Shown one piece after another: positions 33,523 through 42,343 of a stretch of 64,000 nt of DNA. The DNA comes from Myxococcaceae bacterium (lineage in GTDB: Bacteria > Myxococcota > Myxococcia > Myxococcales > Myxococcaceae), in NCBI GenBank assembly GCA_025459425.1, contig JALOQF010000027.1, positions 1-64,000 of the forward strand, written 5' to 3'. The notes beneath the pieces were generated by a model. That model saw nothing but the letters and a program-made list of their open reading frames with translations. It was not told the origin of the DNA and did not search any database. The translations under genes and the position numbers were made by a program. Each line of letters opens with the position of its first letter. The first letter of the stretch is position 1.

Positions 33523-34050
33523 ATGACCCGCTTCACCCTCGTGCTGAGCGCTTCGCGTCGCGGCGTCGTGGGCGTGGCGCTCCTGCTCGCCTCCCTGACG
33601 CTCGCCCAGGACGCGGGGCGTGACGCAGGCGTGGCGCCGCTGGCACTCCCGCTGAGCCCGGTCATCGACCAGCCCGACGACATGAAGCGCCAGCCACCCG
33701 CTGGCCCGTTCCGTCTGGGCCGTGGCGCCGGCCCTGCTCCGGCGGTCACCCTTGGCGCCATCACCACGCGCGGGCCGCTCGCCCCAGAGCTCGTTCGACG
33801 GGTCCTCCGGGCGCACCTCGGGTTGTTCACCCACTGCGCGACGCTCCACCCGGCCTCCGGGAAGCTCGTGGTGGGCTTCGTCATCACCCCGACGGGGGCC
33901 GTCCTCGACGCGAAGGTCCTCCGGAGCGCGCTGGGCACCGCCGCGCTCGACGCCTGCATCATCGACGTGCTCCGCGAGCGACGCTTCCCCACGCCCACAG
34001 CCGGCGGCCCGGTGAACGTCGAGGTGCCGCTCGAGTTCTCGGCGCGCTGA
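33523..34050 (+). CDS. secreted AgmX/PglI C-terminal-domain (TonB-like) protein
   Basis: 175 residues with an N-terminal signal peptide (VVGVALLLASLTLAQDAG). The C-terminal 95 residues have the AgmX/PglI pattern: PELVRRVLRAHLGLFTHC, SGKLVVGFVITPTGAVLDAK, LDACIIDVLRERRFPTP, GGPVNVEVPLEF. This is a TonB-like beta/alpha fold common in myxobacteria, including gliding and envelope proteins. It lacks the long Pro-rich spacer and membrane anchor of true TonB, so it may be periplasmic. About 215 bp upstream (33309-33522) hold no supported gene. Confidence 0.78.
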   Translation: MTRFTLVLSASRRGVVGVALLLASLTLAQDAGRDAGVAPLALPLSPVIDQPDDMKRQPPAGPFRLGRGAGPAPAVTLGAITTRGPLAPELVRRVLRAHLGLFTHCATLHPASGKLVVGFVITPTGAVLDAKVLRSALGTAALDACIIDVLRERRFPTPTAGGPVNVEVPLEFSAR

Positions 34051-34080
34051 ATCGCGCTCGTTCGCACCACGCCAGGCGCG

Positions 34081-34434
34081 TCAGCGCTCGGCCCAGACGG
34101 CCAGCTCGTTGCCGCTGGGGTCGGTGAAGTGAAACCGCCTGCCGCCCGGGAAGAGGAAGGGCTCGGTGGTGATGCGGCCGCCGGCGCGGCGCACGGCCTC
34201 GAGCGTCGCGTCGAGGTCGCTCGAGAACAGAATGACGAGGGGCCCGCCGCGGCCAGTGGGCGTTCCCTTCGTCAGCCCGCCCTGCTCGCGGGTGGCGCTA
34301 CGAATGCCTGCGTAGTCGGGGCCGTAGTCGGTGAAGGTCCACCCGAAGGCGGCTGCGTAGAAGACCTTCGCCGCAGCCACGTCGTCGACGGTGAGCTCGA
34401 CGTAGTCGATGGCATGGTGGGTGTGGTGGCTCAT
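34081..34434 (-). CDS. VOC-family (glyoxalase-like) protein
   Basis: 117 residues from ATG 34434. The single-domain fold reads HHAIDYVELTVDDVAAAKVF, YAAAFGWTFTDYGPDYAGI, GGPLVILFSSDLDATLEAV and FPGGRRFHFTDPSGNELAVW. The last strand carries the usual metal-ligand Glu. Members include glyoxalase, fosfomycin-resistance and carbohydrate-binding types; this short form is of the YybH/CFP30-like general class and its substrate is unknown. It is cytoplasmic. Confidence 0.85.
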   Translation of the reverse strand: MSHHTHHAIDYVELTVDDVAAAKVFYAAAFGWTFTDYGPDYAGIRSATREQGGLTKGTPTGRGGPLVILFSSDLDATLEAVRRAGGRITTEPFLFPGGRRFHFTDPSGNELAVWAER

Positions 34435-34491
34435 GGCCTGCGTTCTGGCACGACCCACCGAGGGCGTGGGTGGGGCGGGAATCGACGGCCG

Positions 34492-34581
34492 TCAGCGGCG
34501 CGCGGCCGCCACGAGTGCGCCGCGGAGCCAGGCATGGAGGGCGTCCTCCTGGTGACGCTCGTGCCACAGCGCCCACATCAT
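34492..34581 (-). pseudogene. C-terminal relic of a LysR-type regulator
   Basis: The minus strand reads MWALWHERHQEDALHAWLRG, ALVAAARR and stop, the typical last 30 residues of LysR substrate-binding domains (LWHxRHxxDPAHxWLR). Upstream the frame loses sense and overlaps a plus-strand fragment, so only this tail remains. Confidence 0.45.
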
Positions 34582-34741
34582 CGATTTCCAGCACCCGCTC
34601 GCGGCGCCGAAGCCGCTGACGAACCGCGCTGGCCGCTCGCCCGACGAGTTCTTCTCGTTCTGGGCCGTGTCCGCGTCGGCCCGCGTGCACCAGGCGCTGG
34701 CCGTGCGCGCCCGGGCCGCCATCGAAGCGGCCGGGCGCTGA
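34574..34741 (+). pseudogene. unassigned gene 3' fragment
   Basis: Fifty-five codons without a start encode a protein-like tail (IIDFQHPLAAPKPLTNRAGR, SPDEFFSFWAVSASARVHQA, LAVRARAAIEAAGR) ending at a TGA (34739-34741). The family was not recognised. It abuts the LysR relic tail-to-head, so two unrelated gene remnants were joined here. Confidence 0.35.
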
Positions 34742-34752
34742 CCGCGCGCCCC

Positions 34753-35107
34753 TCAGGCCACCGACAGCTCGACGGGAATGTTGCCGCGCGTCGCCTTCGA
34801 GTACGGGCACACCTGGTGCGCGGCGCTCATCAGCGCTTCGGCCTTCGCCTTCTCGAGCGTCGGCCGAGATGGTGAACGGCCCGGGGTTGAGGCCCTGGGT
34901 GCGGGCCACCACGCCGAGCGCTCCGGCGAAGCACGCCGAGTAGCCCGCCGCGAAGAGCTGCTCGGGGTTGGTGCCGCGGGCGCCGTCGCCGCCCATCGTC
35001 TTCGGCACCGTGAGGTTGAAGTCGATGATGCCGTCGTCGGACTTCACGTTGCCGCCGCGGCCTCCCTTCGACGTCGCGTGGGCCGTGTAGAGGGTCGTGC
35101 TGCTCAT
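34753..35107 (-). pseudogene. ohr: organic hydroperoxide resistance protein Ohr, inactivated by deletion and frameshift
   Basis: The N-terminal part from ATG 35107 is normal Ohr/OsmC (LYTAHATSKGGRGGNVKSDD, ARGTNPEQLFAAGYSACFAG with the peroxidatic Cys, ALGVVARTQGL). At about 34868 the frame breaks. The correct C-terminus (TLEKAKAEALMSAAHQVCPY, SKATRGNIPVELSVA, with the resolving Cys) continues in another phase to a stop at 34753. Roughly 25-30 residues that normally join the two parts are missing, so this is a deletion, not a single-base error. The product cannot fold as an active peroxidase. Confidence 0.8.
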
Positions 35108-35314
35108 GGTGTGGGCTCCTTCGAGATGGCGGTCGTGCTCGCCTCACGACCGACCGGGTAAGCGCCACCAGCTCCTTTGGGAGCACCGGCGATGGCGGCG
35201 ACGTCGACACCCGCAGGCCCTGGAACGCTCCACGGCCGCGCCGGCCCCCGGGAGGGGCTCGTCTCTGGCACCGGTGGCTCCAGCAGCGGGTTCACGTCGC
35301 GTTGGATGTCACCC

Positions 35315-35355
35315 GATTCGATTGGTTGCAATTAAATCGCATTCAATCAAATAGC
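35315..35355. promoter_or_regulatory. A/T-rich island upstream of the ohr relic, possible OhrR-type operator
   Basis: A 41-bp A/T-rich patch contrasts sharply with its surroundings. It contains GATTGGTTGCAATTAA and GCATTCAATCAAAT, with GATTG/CAATC forming an inverted repeat around TTGCAATT. OhrR (MarR-family) operators are A/T-rich TTGCAATT-like palindromes. It lies about 210 bp upstream of the ohr start, but no ohrR gene is seen. The assignment is tentative. Confidence 0.35.
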
Positions 35356-35667
35356 CGCAGGCGATCTGAGCTCGAACCCTGAGCCTGGCACGGCGAGCGA
35401 CCCATCCGGGTGGGGGCGCCACGCCCCGCCACAGGAGCCGCACCAACTGGTCGACGTCCTTGCCGGTCGCCCGGTGCTCCGGTGCGCGGCGAGATGCCCG
35501 GTCTCCAGCGCCCTCTCGCCTCGAGCTTCGAAGCGCTCGCGCTCACGGAGCCGACGCGGCTCGAGCGCCTCGACGACGTGCTCACGCTCGCGGGCCGGTC
35601 GTTCGACTGAGCGCGCGACGACGTCGCCACGCCGCGCACGGCCAGGCTCTCGGCCGCGACTCGATGG
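35356..35667. other. 312 bp without a supported gene
   Basis: A plus-strand frame ending at 35610 finishes with a protein-like tail (RPLASSFEALALTEPTRLER, LDDVLTLAGRSFD) but lacks a plausible start or family. The rest is featureless G/C-rich sequence between the ohr relic region and the minus-strand gene ending at 35668. Confidence 0.3.
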
Positions 35668-36387
35668 TCAGCCGGCGGCCGCCACCTCGCGACAGGCCTC
35701 GAGGTCGAACCCGAAGGTCGACGGGCCCATCGGGTTCATCAACACGCCCTGCGCCACCTGCTGCGCGATGGGGAACAGCTGCGAGCCGTCGACGATGGCG
35801 AACTTCACCAGCCTCCGGTTCTCGTCCGAGCCCGCCGCGAGGAACCGGTCGATGGCGTCGGCTGCCGTGAAGGCCGCGAGCATCGTGCCGCGCTCCGACG
35901 GGAGCGTGATGAGGTTGTGGCCCCTGCCGAGCTCGCCGAAGTACGGCACCGCGTAGCGCTGGTACGCGAGCACGCGGCGGTCGTCTCGTTCGCGCATGGC
36001 GCGCTCCACCGCGACGGCGTGGGCCATGCGGCGCAGCGACGCGAGCTCGTTCGTCTGGACGTGGAACGCGATGGGGTTCGACGGGTCGATGGTGAGGTGG
36101 GTGACACGCTCGTCGTCTTCCCGAAGCGCCTCGTCGAGGTGACGCAGCCGTGCGATGGGCCCAATCGCAGCGGCGTTCAACGCCCGGCACGAAGCCTCGT
36201 ACGACGCTTCACTCGAGAAGGCCCAGATGGCGCCAGGCGCCGCGAGGTCGACCACCATGATGGTCGGCCGAAGCACGCCTGGCGGTCGGGGTACGAGCCA
36301 CTCGTCGTGGGCCAGCAGGTGCCGATAGAGGGCGTGCGAAGCCAGCTGGCCGTTGACGTAGGCGAGAATGGCGTCGAGTGGCTTCAC
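35668..36387 (-). CDS. SseB-like hypothetical protein
   Basis: 239 residues from GTG 36387 (VKPLDAILAYVNGQLAS); the longer frame to 36516 looks non-coding. The sequence alternates helices and strands: HALYRHLLAHDEWLVPRP, GAIWAFSSEASYEASCRAL, GTMLAAFTAADAIDRFLAAG, KFAIVDGSQLFPIAQQVAQG, GVLMNPMGPSTFGFDLEACR. The repeated A-F-S/T-S-E/A-x-A pattern and the C-terminal NP..PS...L element recall SseB-family (enhanced serine sensitivity) domains, possibly two in tandem. Cytoplasmic; role unknown. Confidence 0.6.
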   Translation of the reverse strand: MKPLDAILAYVNGQLASHALYRHLLAHDEWLVPRPPGVLRPTIMVVDLAAPGAIWAFSSEASYEASCRALNAAAIGPIARLRHLDEALREDDERVTHLTIDPSNPIAFHVQTNELASLRRMAHAVAVERAMRERDDRRVLAYQRYAVPYFGELGRGHNLITLPSERGTMLAAFTAADAIDRFLAAGSDENRRLVKFAIVDGSQLFPIAQQVAQGVLMNPMGPSTFGFDLEACREVAAAG

Positions 36388-36560
36388 GTCGGCACCTGGC
36401 GCACGGCGAGGCAGGCTTCGGGCACCAGCACCTCGTCGGCGAACGCTCTGGGCATGGACCGTGACGTGACTCCGGGCCTCACGGGCCGTCAAGTCGCCTC
36501 GGTCGACCCACCCCATGCCTCCGCGGAAGGAGGCGCTCCCGCCGCAACCCGACGGTGGCG

Positions 36561-37178
36561 TCAGCGCTTCACGCAGCTGACGTTGAAGAAGGGGTAGGTG
36601 CCGCCAGCGACGGGCTCGTCGACCTCGGAGACCTCGAGCGGGCCGAAGGGGCCGAGCTCACGCTCAATCGACTCCGGGCGATAGAAGAACATCGGCAGGC
36701 CCGGTGCACGCTCGTACCAGTCCTCCCCCAGCCGCGCGCCTTCGCCGCACATGGGCGCACGGGTCGAGATGAGGGTGAACCACATCGCTCCGCCCGGGCG
36801 CAGCTGATGGAACGCGTCTGCGTAGAGCTTCGCGCGGCCCGCGGCATCGAGGAGGTACGCGAGCCCGTAACAGAAGACGGCGTCGTACCGGGCGTCGTCG
36901 AACGGCATGGCGCCGACGGGCCCGTGGTGAATCGGAAAGCTGAGGCCCAGCGCAGAGCGCGCCTGCGCGATGGCCGACGCCGAAAGCTCGATGCCCGTGA
37001 CCGCGAGTCCGCTCTCGAGAAAGAGCTTCGCGTTGCGCCCGTAGCCAACGCCGGGAATCAGCACGTCACGCGCCCGGCGCGCCACGAAGAAGTCACGCGC
37101 GAGCAGAGCCGAGCGGGTCGGCGCCTCGCCCCACATGAGGCGCCTCGAGGCGAAGAGAGACTCCCAGAGCTCGGCCAT
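36561..37178 (-). CDS. class I SAM methyltransferase, TPMT-like
   Basis: 205 residues from ATG 37178 (MAELWESLFASRRLMWGEAP). SAM motif I is VLIPGVGYGRNAKLFLESG, the acidic loop VTGIELSASAIAQAR and motif IV YDAVFCYGLAYLLDAAGR, followed by LRPGGAMWFTLIS. The WGEAP start and PGxGYGRNA motif resemble thiopurine-methyltransferase-like and TehB-like enzymes that methylate small molecules. The C-terminal strand (PFFNVSCVKR) is intact. It is divergent from the cupin gene across about 210 bp. Confidence 0.82.
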   Translation of the reverse strand: MAELWESLFASRRLMWGEAPTRSALLARDFFVARRARDVLIPGVGYGRNAKLFLESGLAVTGIELSASAIAQARSALGLSFPIHHGPVGAMPFDDARYDAVFCYGLAYLLDAAGRAKLYADAFHQLRPGGAMWFTLISTRAPMCGEGARLGEDWYERAPGLPMFFYRPESIERELGPFGPLEVSEVDEPVAGGTYPFFNVSCVKR

Positions 37179-37386
37179 GCGCCACGCATACCCAATGCAG
37201 CAATGCCTCGTGCCTTCTTCTGGCGAGGTGACGAGCGACGCGCTCTGCCGGCCGTGCCGAGCGACTCGCGTCGGTCGGCCAGGAAGCACCGCTGGTCGGC
37301 GGCGACACGCCGATGGTCAGCCCCACCTCGAGCGCCGCGCCGAGCGTCCGTACCGTCGAGGCCTCCTCGTCGTCCCCGGAGCGCCC

Positions 37387-37959
37387 ATGCCTCACGATGA
37401 ACCAGCGTCACCCGTTGACCTGCCCTCGCCGGAGCGCGTCCGACCGACCCGGGCCGTTCGCGCGGGTCAGGTCGTCGAAGGGCCCCACACCCGCATCGAG
37501 TTCGAGGTCACCTCGGCCGACAGCGGTGGGCGGCTGCTCTCGTTCCGCCAGACGTTCCAGCCGGGGCCGTTCTCGCCGCCGGTCCACGTGCACGCCAGCC
37601 AGACGGAGCGCTTCACCGTGGTGAGCGGGCGCCTCGGCGTGCGCGTGGGCGAGGCCGTGCAGGTGCTCGGGCCGGGACAGACGGTCGCAGTCCCACCGGG
37701 AACGCCCCACACGCTCTGGAACGCCGGCGCCGGGCCCTGCGTGCACCGGGTGCAGCTCGAACCGGCTCGCCGCATGGAGCACTTCTTCGTCGGCATCGTC
37801 ACGCTCGAAGCGGAAGGCGCGATTCCACCCCGGCGCCTCTCCCAGTTGGCCCGCCTCGCACGCCTCTTCCTCGACCACGAGAACCGGGTTCCAGGGCTGC
37901 CGTGGAGCGTCTTCAAGGTCGTGTTGCGACTCGTGGCCTTCGTCGGTGGCGCTCGCTGA
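37387..37959 (+). CDS. cupin-domain protein
   Basis: 190 residues from ATG 37387. Residues about 40-125 are a single cupin barrel: motif 1 PPVHVHASQTERFTVVSGRL (His, His, Glu) and motif 2 VPPGTPHTLWNAG (final His), which would bind one metal ion. A helical C-terminus contains FVGIVTLEAEGAIPPRRLSQ and LRLVAFVGG. It could be a dioxygenase-like enzyme or small-molecule sensor; no DNA-binding domain is present. It stands alone between divergent neighbours. Confidence 0.78.
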   Translation: MPHDEPASPVDLPSPERVRPTRAVRAGQVVEGPHTRIEFEVTSADSGGRLLSFRQTFQPGPFSPPVHVHASQTERFTVVSGRLGVRVGEAVQVLGPGQTVAVPPGTPHTLWNAGAGPCVHRVQLEPARRMEHFFVGIVTLEAEGAIPPRRLSQLARLARLFLDHENRVPGLPWSVFKVVLRLVAFVGGAR

Positions 37960-38090
37960 GCGCGCGTGTCGACGACGGCTCGGTTCTCCCGAGCGCTCTT
38001 CTGCAGCCGCCAGCGCGAGAACAGCCCCACTGAAACGGGTGTACAGCCCCACCGCCGAGACGACACAGTGCGCGCCCTCGAGGAGGACAC

Positions 38091-39776
38091 GTGCGCTTGA
38101 TGACGATGTCGCGATGGCTGTCGTTGGGGCTGGTGGTGCTGCTGGGCGGCTGTCCCGAGCCCGACATGACGATGATGACGGGCGGCGGGAGCGCGGGCGG
38201 TGGCTCGGCGACCGGCGGAGGGACGGCTGGCGCGGGCGGCGGCACCGCGACGGCCGGCGCGTTCAACTTCGTCTTCCTCCGCGACTCGTTCTCGTTCGAG
38301 AACTACGTCAACGAGAACCAGACGCCCGTCATGTTCACCGCGACGAACCTCACCGACGTCGAGGTGCGGCGGCTCTTCGGCCCGACGGCCTGCGCGGAGC
38401 CGATGGCCAGCACCTGCGTGCTGACCCCCGCGGCCCGGCAGTGGATGCAGACGACCAACGCCGAGATGGCGGGCGGCCACTGCGAGGGCATGGCCGTGCT
38501 AAGCGCGCTCTTCGCCACCGGCACCGTCAACCCGCAGGCCTTCGGTGCGCCGACCGGCTACGGGCTGCAGTTGCCGCAGAACACGCTGCTGCAGCGCGAG
38601 ATTGCGTACTGGTGGGCGCTCCAGAGCACCGAGCCCACCATCTCGTCCGAGCGCCGCAAGCAGCGCACGCCGAACGAGGTGCTGGCCGACCTCGCCGCGG
38701 GCCTCGACGCGGGCCGCGCCTACACCTTCGGCCTCTACAAGCGCGACGGGAGCGGCGGCCACGCCAACACGCCGTACCTCATCGAGCCGGCCGACGGCGG
38801 CGTCGTGCGCGTGCGGCTGTACGAGAACAACTTCCCCAACGACGTGAAGGCGCTCGAAATCGACACCGTCGCCAACACCTGGCGCTACGAGGCGACGACG
38901 AACCCGCAGACGCCGGCCGAGGTGTACGAAGGCGACGCGACGTCGAAGAACCTCACCATCGCCCCGGTGAGCGCGCGCCTCGAGACGCCGGTGTGCCCCT
39001 TCTGCGGCGAGGTGACGATGACGGGCTCGGTGCGCGGCGCCGTCGCCACGACGCGTGAGCTGCAGCTGACGGGCGGCGGCGCGCTGTCGGTCTTCGTGGG
39101 CGACGCGGGCACGCCTTCCATCTTCCGCGCCGACGGCGGGTGGGTGAACACGCTCGCGCAGGCCACGCTGGGCTCGTCGCGCCGCGGCCCGACGCCGTGG
39201 GACGACCCGTTCGACCCGGTGTTCCGCCTGCCGCTGTCGACGCCGCTGGTGGTGCGGCTCGACGGCGACGACCTGTCGGCACCCGCGCAGGCCTCGGTGT
39301 CGATGGTGGCGCCGGGCTACGCCTTCAGCGTCGAGGGCGTGAGCCTGGACCCCGGCCAGCGCGACACCATCGAGTTCTCGGGCGACGCGCGCCGCGTCTC
39401 GTACACCACGCGCGGGCAGGAGACGCCCGTCATCGAGCTGGGCGTCAGCCTCGAGGGCGACGACTACGTGTTCCAGGTGCTCGCGGGCGCCGAGACCGGC
39501 GGTGTCACCGTGACGCTGGTGAACGACGTGGTGAACGGCGAGCTCATCGTCGACGTCGACGCGCCAGACGGCAACGCGAGCTATGGCGTGATGGTGTACC
39601 GCCTGGCCGACGACGAAGAGGTGTTCTCGCACCTCGCCAACACCCTCGGCACCAACGAGACGGTCTTCCTCAACTACCGGGCGTGGGCCGGCCAGGGCCA
39701 GCCGATGCTCTTCGAGGTCGACACGAACGGCGACGGCACACCGGACCAGTCGCAGATGGTGACCGACGACCAGTAG
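38091..39776 (+). CDS. lipoprotein with papain-like Cys/His signature
   Basis: 561 residues from GTG 38091 with a strong AGGAGG upstream. Lipobox LVVLLGGC, then a Gly/Ser/Thr-rich linker (about 25-55). Residues about 125-240 contain AGGHCEGMAVLSALF, a Cys in a GxC(x)GM context as in papain-like and transglutaminase-like folds. About 90 residues later GSGGHANTPYLIEPADGG supplies a His, a plausible Cys-His pair. Residues about 300-560 are beta-rich with Ser/Asp patches (VVVRLDGDDLSAPAQASV). It ends FEVDTNGDGTPDQ, a Ca-loop-like DxNxDG. A surface protease or cross-linking enzyme is inferred. Confidence 0.7.
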   Translation: MRLMTMSRWLSLGLVVLLGGCPEPDMTMMTGGGSAGGGSATGGGTAGAGGGTATAGAFNFVFLRDSFSFENYVNENQTPVMFTATNLTDVEVRRLFGPTACAEPMASTCVLTPAARQWMQTTNAEMAGGHCEGMAVLSALFATGTVNPQAFGAPTGYGLQLPQNTLLQREIAYWWALQSTEPTISSERRKQRTPNEVLADLAAGLDAGRAYTFGLYKRDGSGGHANTPYLIEPADGGVVRVRLYENNFPNDVKALEIDTVANTWRYEATTNPQTPAEVYEGDATSKNLTIAPVSARLETPVCPFCGEVTMTGSVRGAVATTRELQLTGGGALSVFVGDAGTPSIFRADGGWVNTLAQATLGSSRRGPTPWDDPFDPVFRLPLSTPLVVRLDGDDLSAPAQASVSMVAPGYAFSVEGVSLDPGQRDTIEFSGDARRVSYTTRGQETPVIELGVSLEGDDYVFQVLAGAETGGVTVTLVNDVVNGELIVDVDAPDGNASYGVMVYRLADDEEVFSHLANTLGTNETVFLNYRAWAGQGQPMLFEVDTNGDGTPDQSQMVTDDQ

Positions 39777-39825
39777 CCGGTTGCCTGCGCAGGCCGGGGG
39801 CCGATGCTATTCGTCCCCGGCCGTC

Positions 39826-42063
39826 ATGGAGCCGTCTCACCGCCTCGTCGCCGAGCTCGGCCCCACCAACACGGGGAAGACGTTTCGCGCCATCGAGCGC
39901 ATGCTCGAGCACGAGTCGGGGATGATGGGGCTGCCGCTGCGGCTGCTCGCGCGCGAGGTGTACGACACCGTCTCGGCGCGCGTGGGCGAGGCGCGGGTGG
40001 CGCTAGTCACAGGCGAAGAGAAGCGCGTGCCGGCGCGCCCGGCCTACTGGGTCTGCACCGTCGAGGCGATGCCGGTGGGTGAGCCGGTCGACTTCCTCGC
40101 CGTCGACGAGATTCAGCTGTGCGCGCACCGCGAGCGCGGCCACGTCTTCACCGACCGGCTGCTGCATGCCCGGGGGCGCAGAGAGACGTGGTTCCTCGGG
40201 GCCGAGACGATGGCTCCGGTGCTGCGCGCGCTGCTGCCCGAGGTGACGTTCCGGCGCAGCGAGCGGCTCTCGCGGCTGTCGAGCTTCGGCACGAAGTCCC
40301 TCAAGAGCCTGGCGCCCCGCTCGGCCGTCGTCGCCTTCTCGACGGAGCGCGTCTACGAGCTCGCGCAGGCCTTGCGGCAGCTGCGCGGCGGAGTGGCGGT
40401 GGTGCTGGGCGCGCTCTCGCCGCGCACCCGCAACGCCCAGGTGGCGCTCTACCAGGCGAGGGAAGTCGAATACCTCGTCGCCACCGACGCCATCGGCCTG
40501 GGCCTCAACCTCGACCTCGACCGCGTGGCCTTCGCGTCGCTGTCGAAGTTCGACGGCTTCGAGCAGCGCGACCTCACCGTCGACGAGCTGGGCCAGATTG
40601 CCGGCCGCGCAGGCCGCCACGTGCGCGACGGAGAGTTCGGCACCCTCACCACGGCGCCGGAGCTGTCGCCGAAGACCATCGCCGCCATCGAGGCGCACCG
40701 CTTTCCCGCCGTCGGTCGCCTCGTCTGGCGCAGCAGCGAGCTCGACTTCGGCAGCCCGCGGGCGCTCCTCGACTCGCTCTCGGTGGGCCCGCCCCACGAG
40801 GTGTTCAGCCGCGTCGAGCGCGCCGACGACTTCGACGCCCTCAAGGCGCTGGCCGACGACGTCGAGGTGCTGGCGCTGGCGAACGACCGCGCGGGCGTCG
40901 AGCTGCTCTGGCAGGTGTGCCGCATTCCCGACTTCCGCAAGGGGCTGCTGGGCGAGCACCCGCGCCTGGTGAAGGAGCTCTTCCTGCAGCTTTCCCGCGG
41001 CCAGGGCCGGCTGCGCGACGAGTGGCTGCGCCGGCAGGTCGAGCCGCTCGACGACTTGAAGGGCGACCTCCACACCCTCACCGCGCGGCTCGAGGCCATT
41101 CGGACGTGGACGTACCTGTCGCACCAGTCGGGCTGGGTGAACGACGCCCAGGCCTGGCAGCAGCGCACCCGCGCCATCGAAGACGGGCTGGGAGACGCGC
41201 TCCACCAGCGGCTCGTCGAGCGCTTCGTGGAGAAGTCGGCGGTGGCCCTGCGGCGCCGGCGCGCGGCGCCCGTGAAGGCGAGCGGGCCCTTCTCGCAGCT
41301 CGCGCGGCACCTCGAGCGCGGCGAGAGCCCGGACGAGTTCGTGCAGCGGGTGGTGGCGGCGCGCCCTGACGCGCTGCACGTCGACGCCCTGGGCGCCCTC
41401 TCGTTCGAGGGTGAGGTGCTGGGCCGCCTGGTGCGCGGGAGCGACCTGCTGACGCCCGCGGTGGCCCTCGTCGACGCCGACGCGTGGAATGGCGGGCAGC
41501 GCGCACAGCTCGAGCGCCGCTTCGCCGCCTCCGCGCGTGACGTCGTGTCCGAGGCGCTGGGCGGCTTCCCGGTGCAGTCCCTCACGGCGGCGGGTCGACC
41601 GGCGCCACTGCGGGCCATCGCGTGGCGCTTCGGGCGGGGCCTGGGCCTCGTGCGCTGGGACGCGGAGCTGCGCGAGCAGGTGCGCCACCTCGACGCCGAG
41701 TCCCACCAGCGCCTCGATGCGCTCGGGGTGCGCCAGGGCGCGCGCTTCCTCGTCGTCGAGCAGGCCACCACGTCGGGCGCGCTGGAGCGCCGCGTGCTGC
41801 TGACGGCGCTGGCCACGGAGCAGCTCCGTCCGCCCGGGGTGCCTCTTGCGCCCGTCGTGCGAGCCGAGGTGCTGGGCGGTGACGTCGAGGCCTGGGGCTA
41901 CGAGCGCGTCGGGCCCATGGCGGTGCGCATCGACGTCTTGGAGACGCTCCTCGCGCTGCCCCAGCCAGCGCGCGCCGAGCAGGTCTGTCGACGACTCGGC
42001 GTCGACGCAGCGACGACGCGCTGGTTGCTGAGTTCACTGGGCGGGCCTGCACGGAGTTCGTGA
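39826..42063 (+). CDS. SUV3-type superfamily 2 RNA helicase
   Basis: 745 residues from ATG 39826. Motif I is ELGPTNTGKTFRAIERM (GxTNTGKT), Ib-like PLRLLAREVYD, motif II DEIQL (VDFLAVDEIQLCAHRERGHV), motif III-like WFLGAETM, motif V LVATDAIGLGLNLDLDRVAF and motif VI QIAGRAGRH. This is the SUV3/DExH layout known from mitochondrial RNA helicases and some alphaproteobacteria. Downstream helical and C-terminal regions (about 330-745) are longer than the catalytic core and carry no zinc motif. Likely role: ATP-dependent RNA unwinding in RNA decay. It starts 50 bp after the preceding lipoprotein. Confidence 0.85.
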   Translation: MEPSHRLVAELGPTNTGKTFRAIERMLEHESGMMGLPLRLLAREVYDTVSARVGEARVALVTGEEKRVPARPAYWVCTVEAMPVGEPVDFLAVDEIQLCAHRERGHVFTDRLLHARGRRETWFLGAETMAPVLRALLPEVTFRRSERLSRLSSFGTKSLKSLAPRSAVVAFSTERVYELAQALRQLRGGVAVVLGALSPRTRNAQVALYQAREVEYLVATDAIGLGLNLDLDRVAFASLSKFDGFEQRDLTVDELGQIAGRAGRHVRDGEFGTLTTAPELSPKTIAAIEAHRFPAVGRLVWRSSELDFGSPRALLDSLSVGPPHEVFSRVERADDFDALKALADDVEVLALANDRAGVELLWQVCRIPDFRKGLLGEHPRLVKELFLQLSRGQGRLRDEWLRRQVEPLDDLKGDLHTLTARLEAIRTWTYLSHQSGWVNDAQAWQQRTRAIEDGLGDALHQRLVERFVEKSAVALRRRRAAPVKASGPFSQLARHLERGESPDEFVQRVVAARPDALHVDALGALSFEGEVLGRLVRGSDLLTPAVALVDADAWNGGQRAQLERRFAASARDVVSEALGGFPVQSLTAAGRPAPLRAIAWRFGRGLGLVRWDAELREQVRHLDAESHQRLDALGVRQGARFLVVEQATTSGALERRVLLTALATEQLRPPGVPLAPVVRAEVLGGDVEAWGYERVGPMAVRIDVLETLLALPQPARAEQVCRRLGVDAATTRWLLSSLGGPARSS

Positions 42064-42343
42064 CGCCGGCCGAGGGAGTGCTCGGCGTGGTGGCGTGGCT
42101 GGGCTGGGCCGAACACCCGGCCGTCGACGGGATGCGGGCTGAACGCACTGGGCCCGCCCGGACGGAATCCCGAGCACGAGGACCTCGGCAGCAAGCCCCG
42201 CGACGGCCCCCGACATCACCATCGCGCGCCGCACGGTCCGGTCGACATCGATGCTGGCGGCGGTCGAAGCAGGGCTCGGGCCACGCGGAGTCCGATGCCT
42301 CCCGCGCCGCGCACCGCGTCGTCGCTCGACCGACGGGGCTGCG

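Noticed and set aside
33366..33623. 85-codon plus-strand frame before the AgmX/PglI-type gene
   Set aside because: Overlaps that gene out of phase and shows no family; at best a small relic.
42034..42234. Minus-strand frame starting MRRAMVMSGAVAGLAAEVLV
   Set aside because: Start looks membrane-like but the rest is shadow composition and it overlaps the helicase end; no support for a gene.
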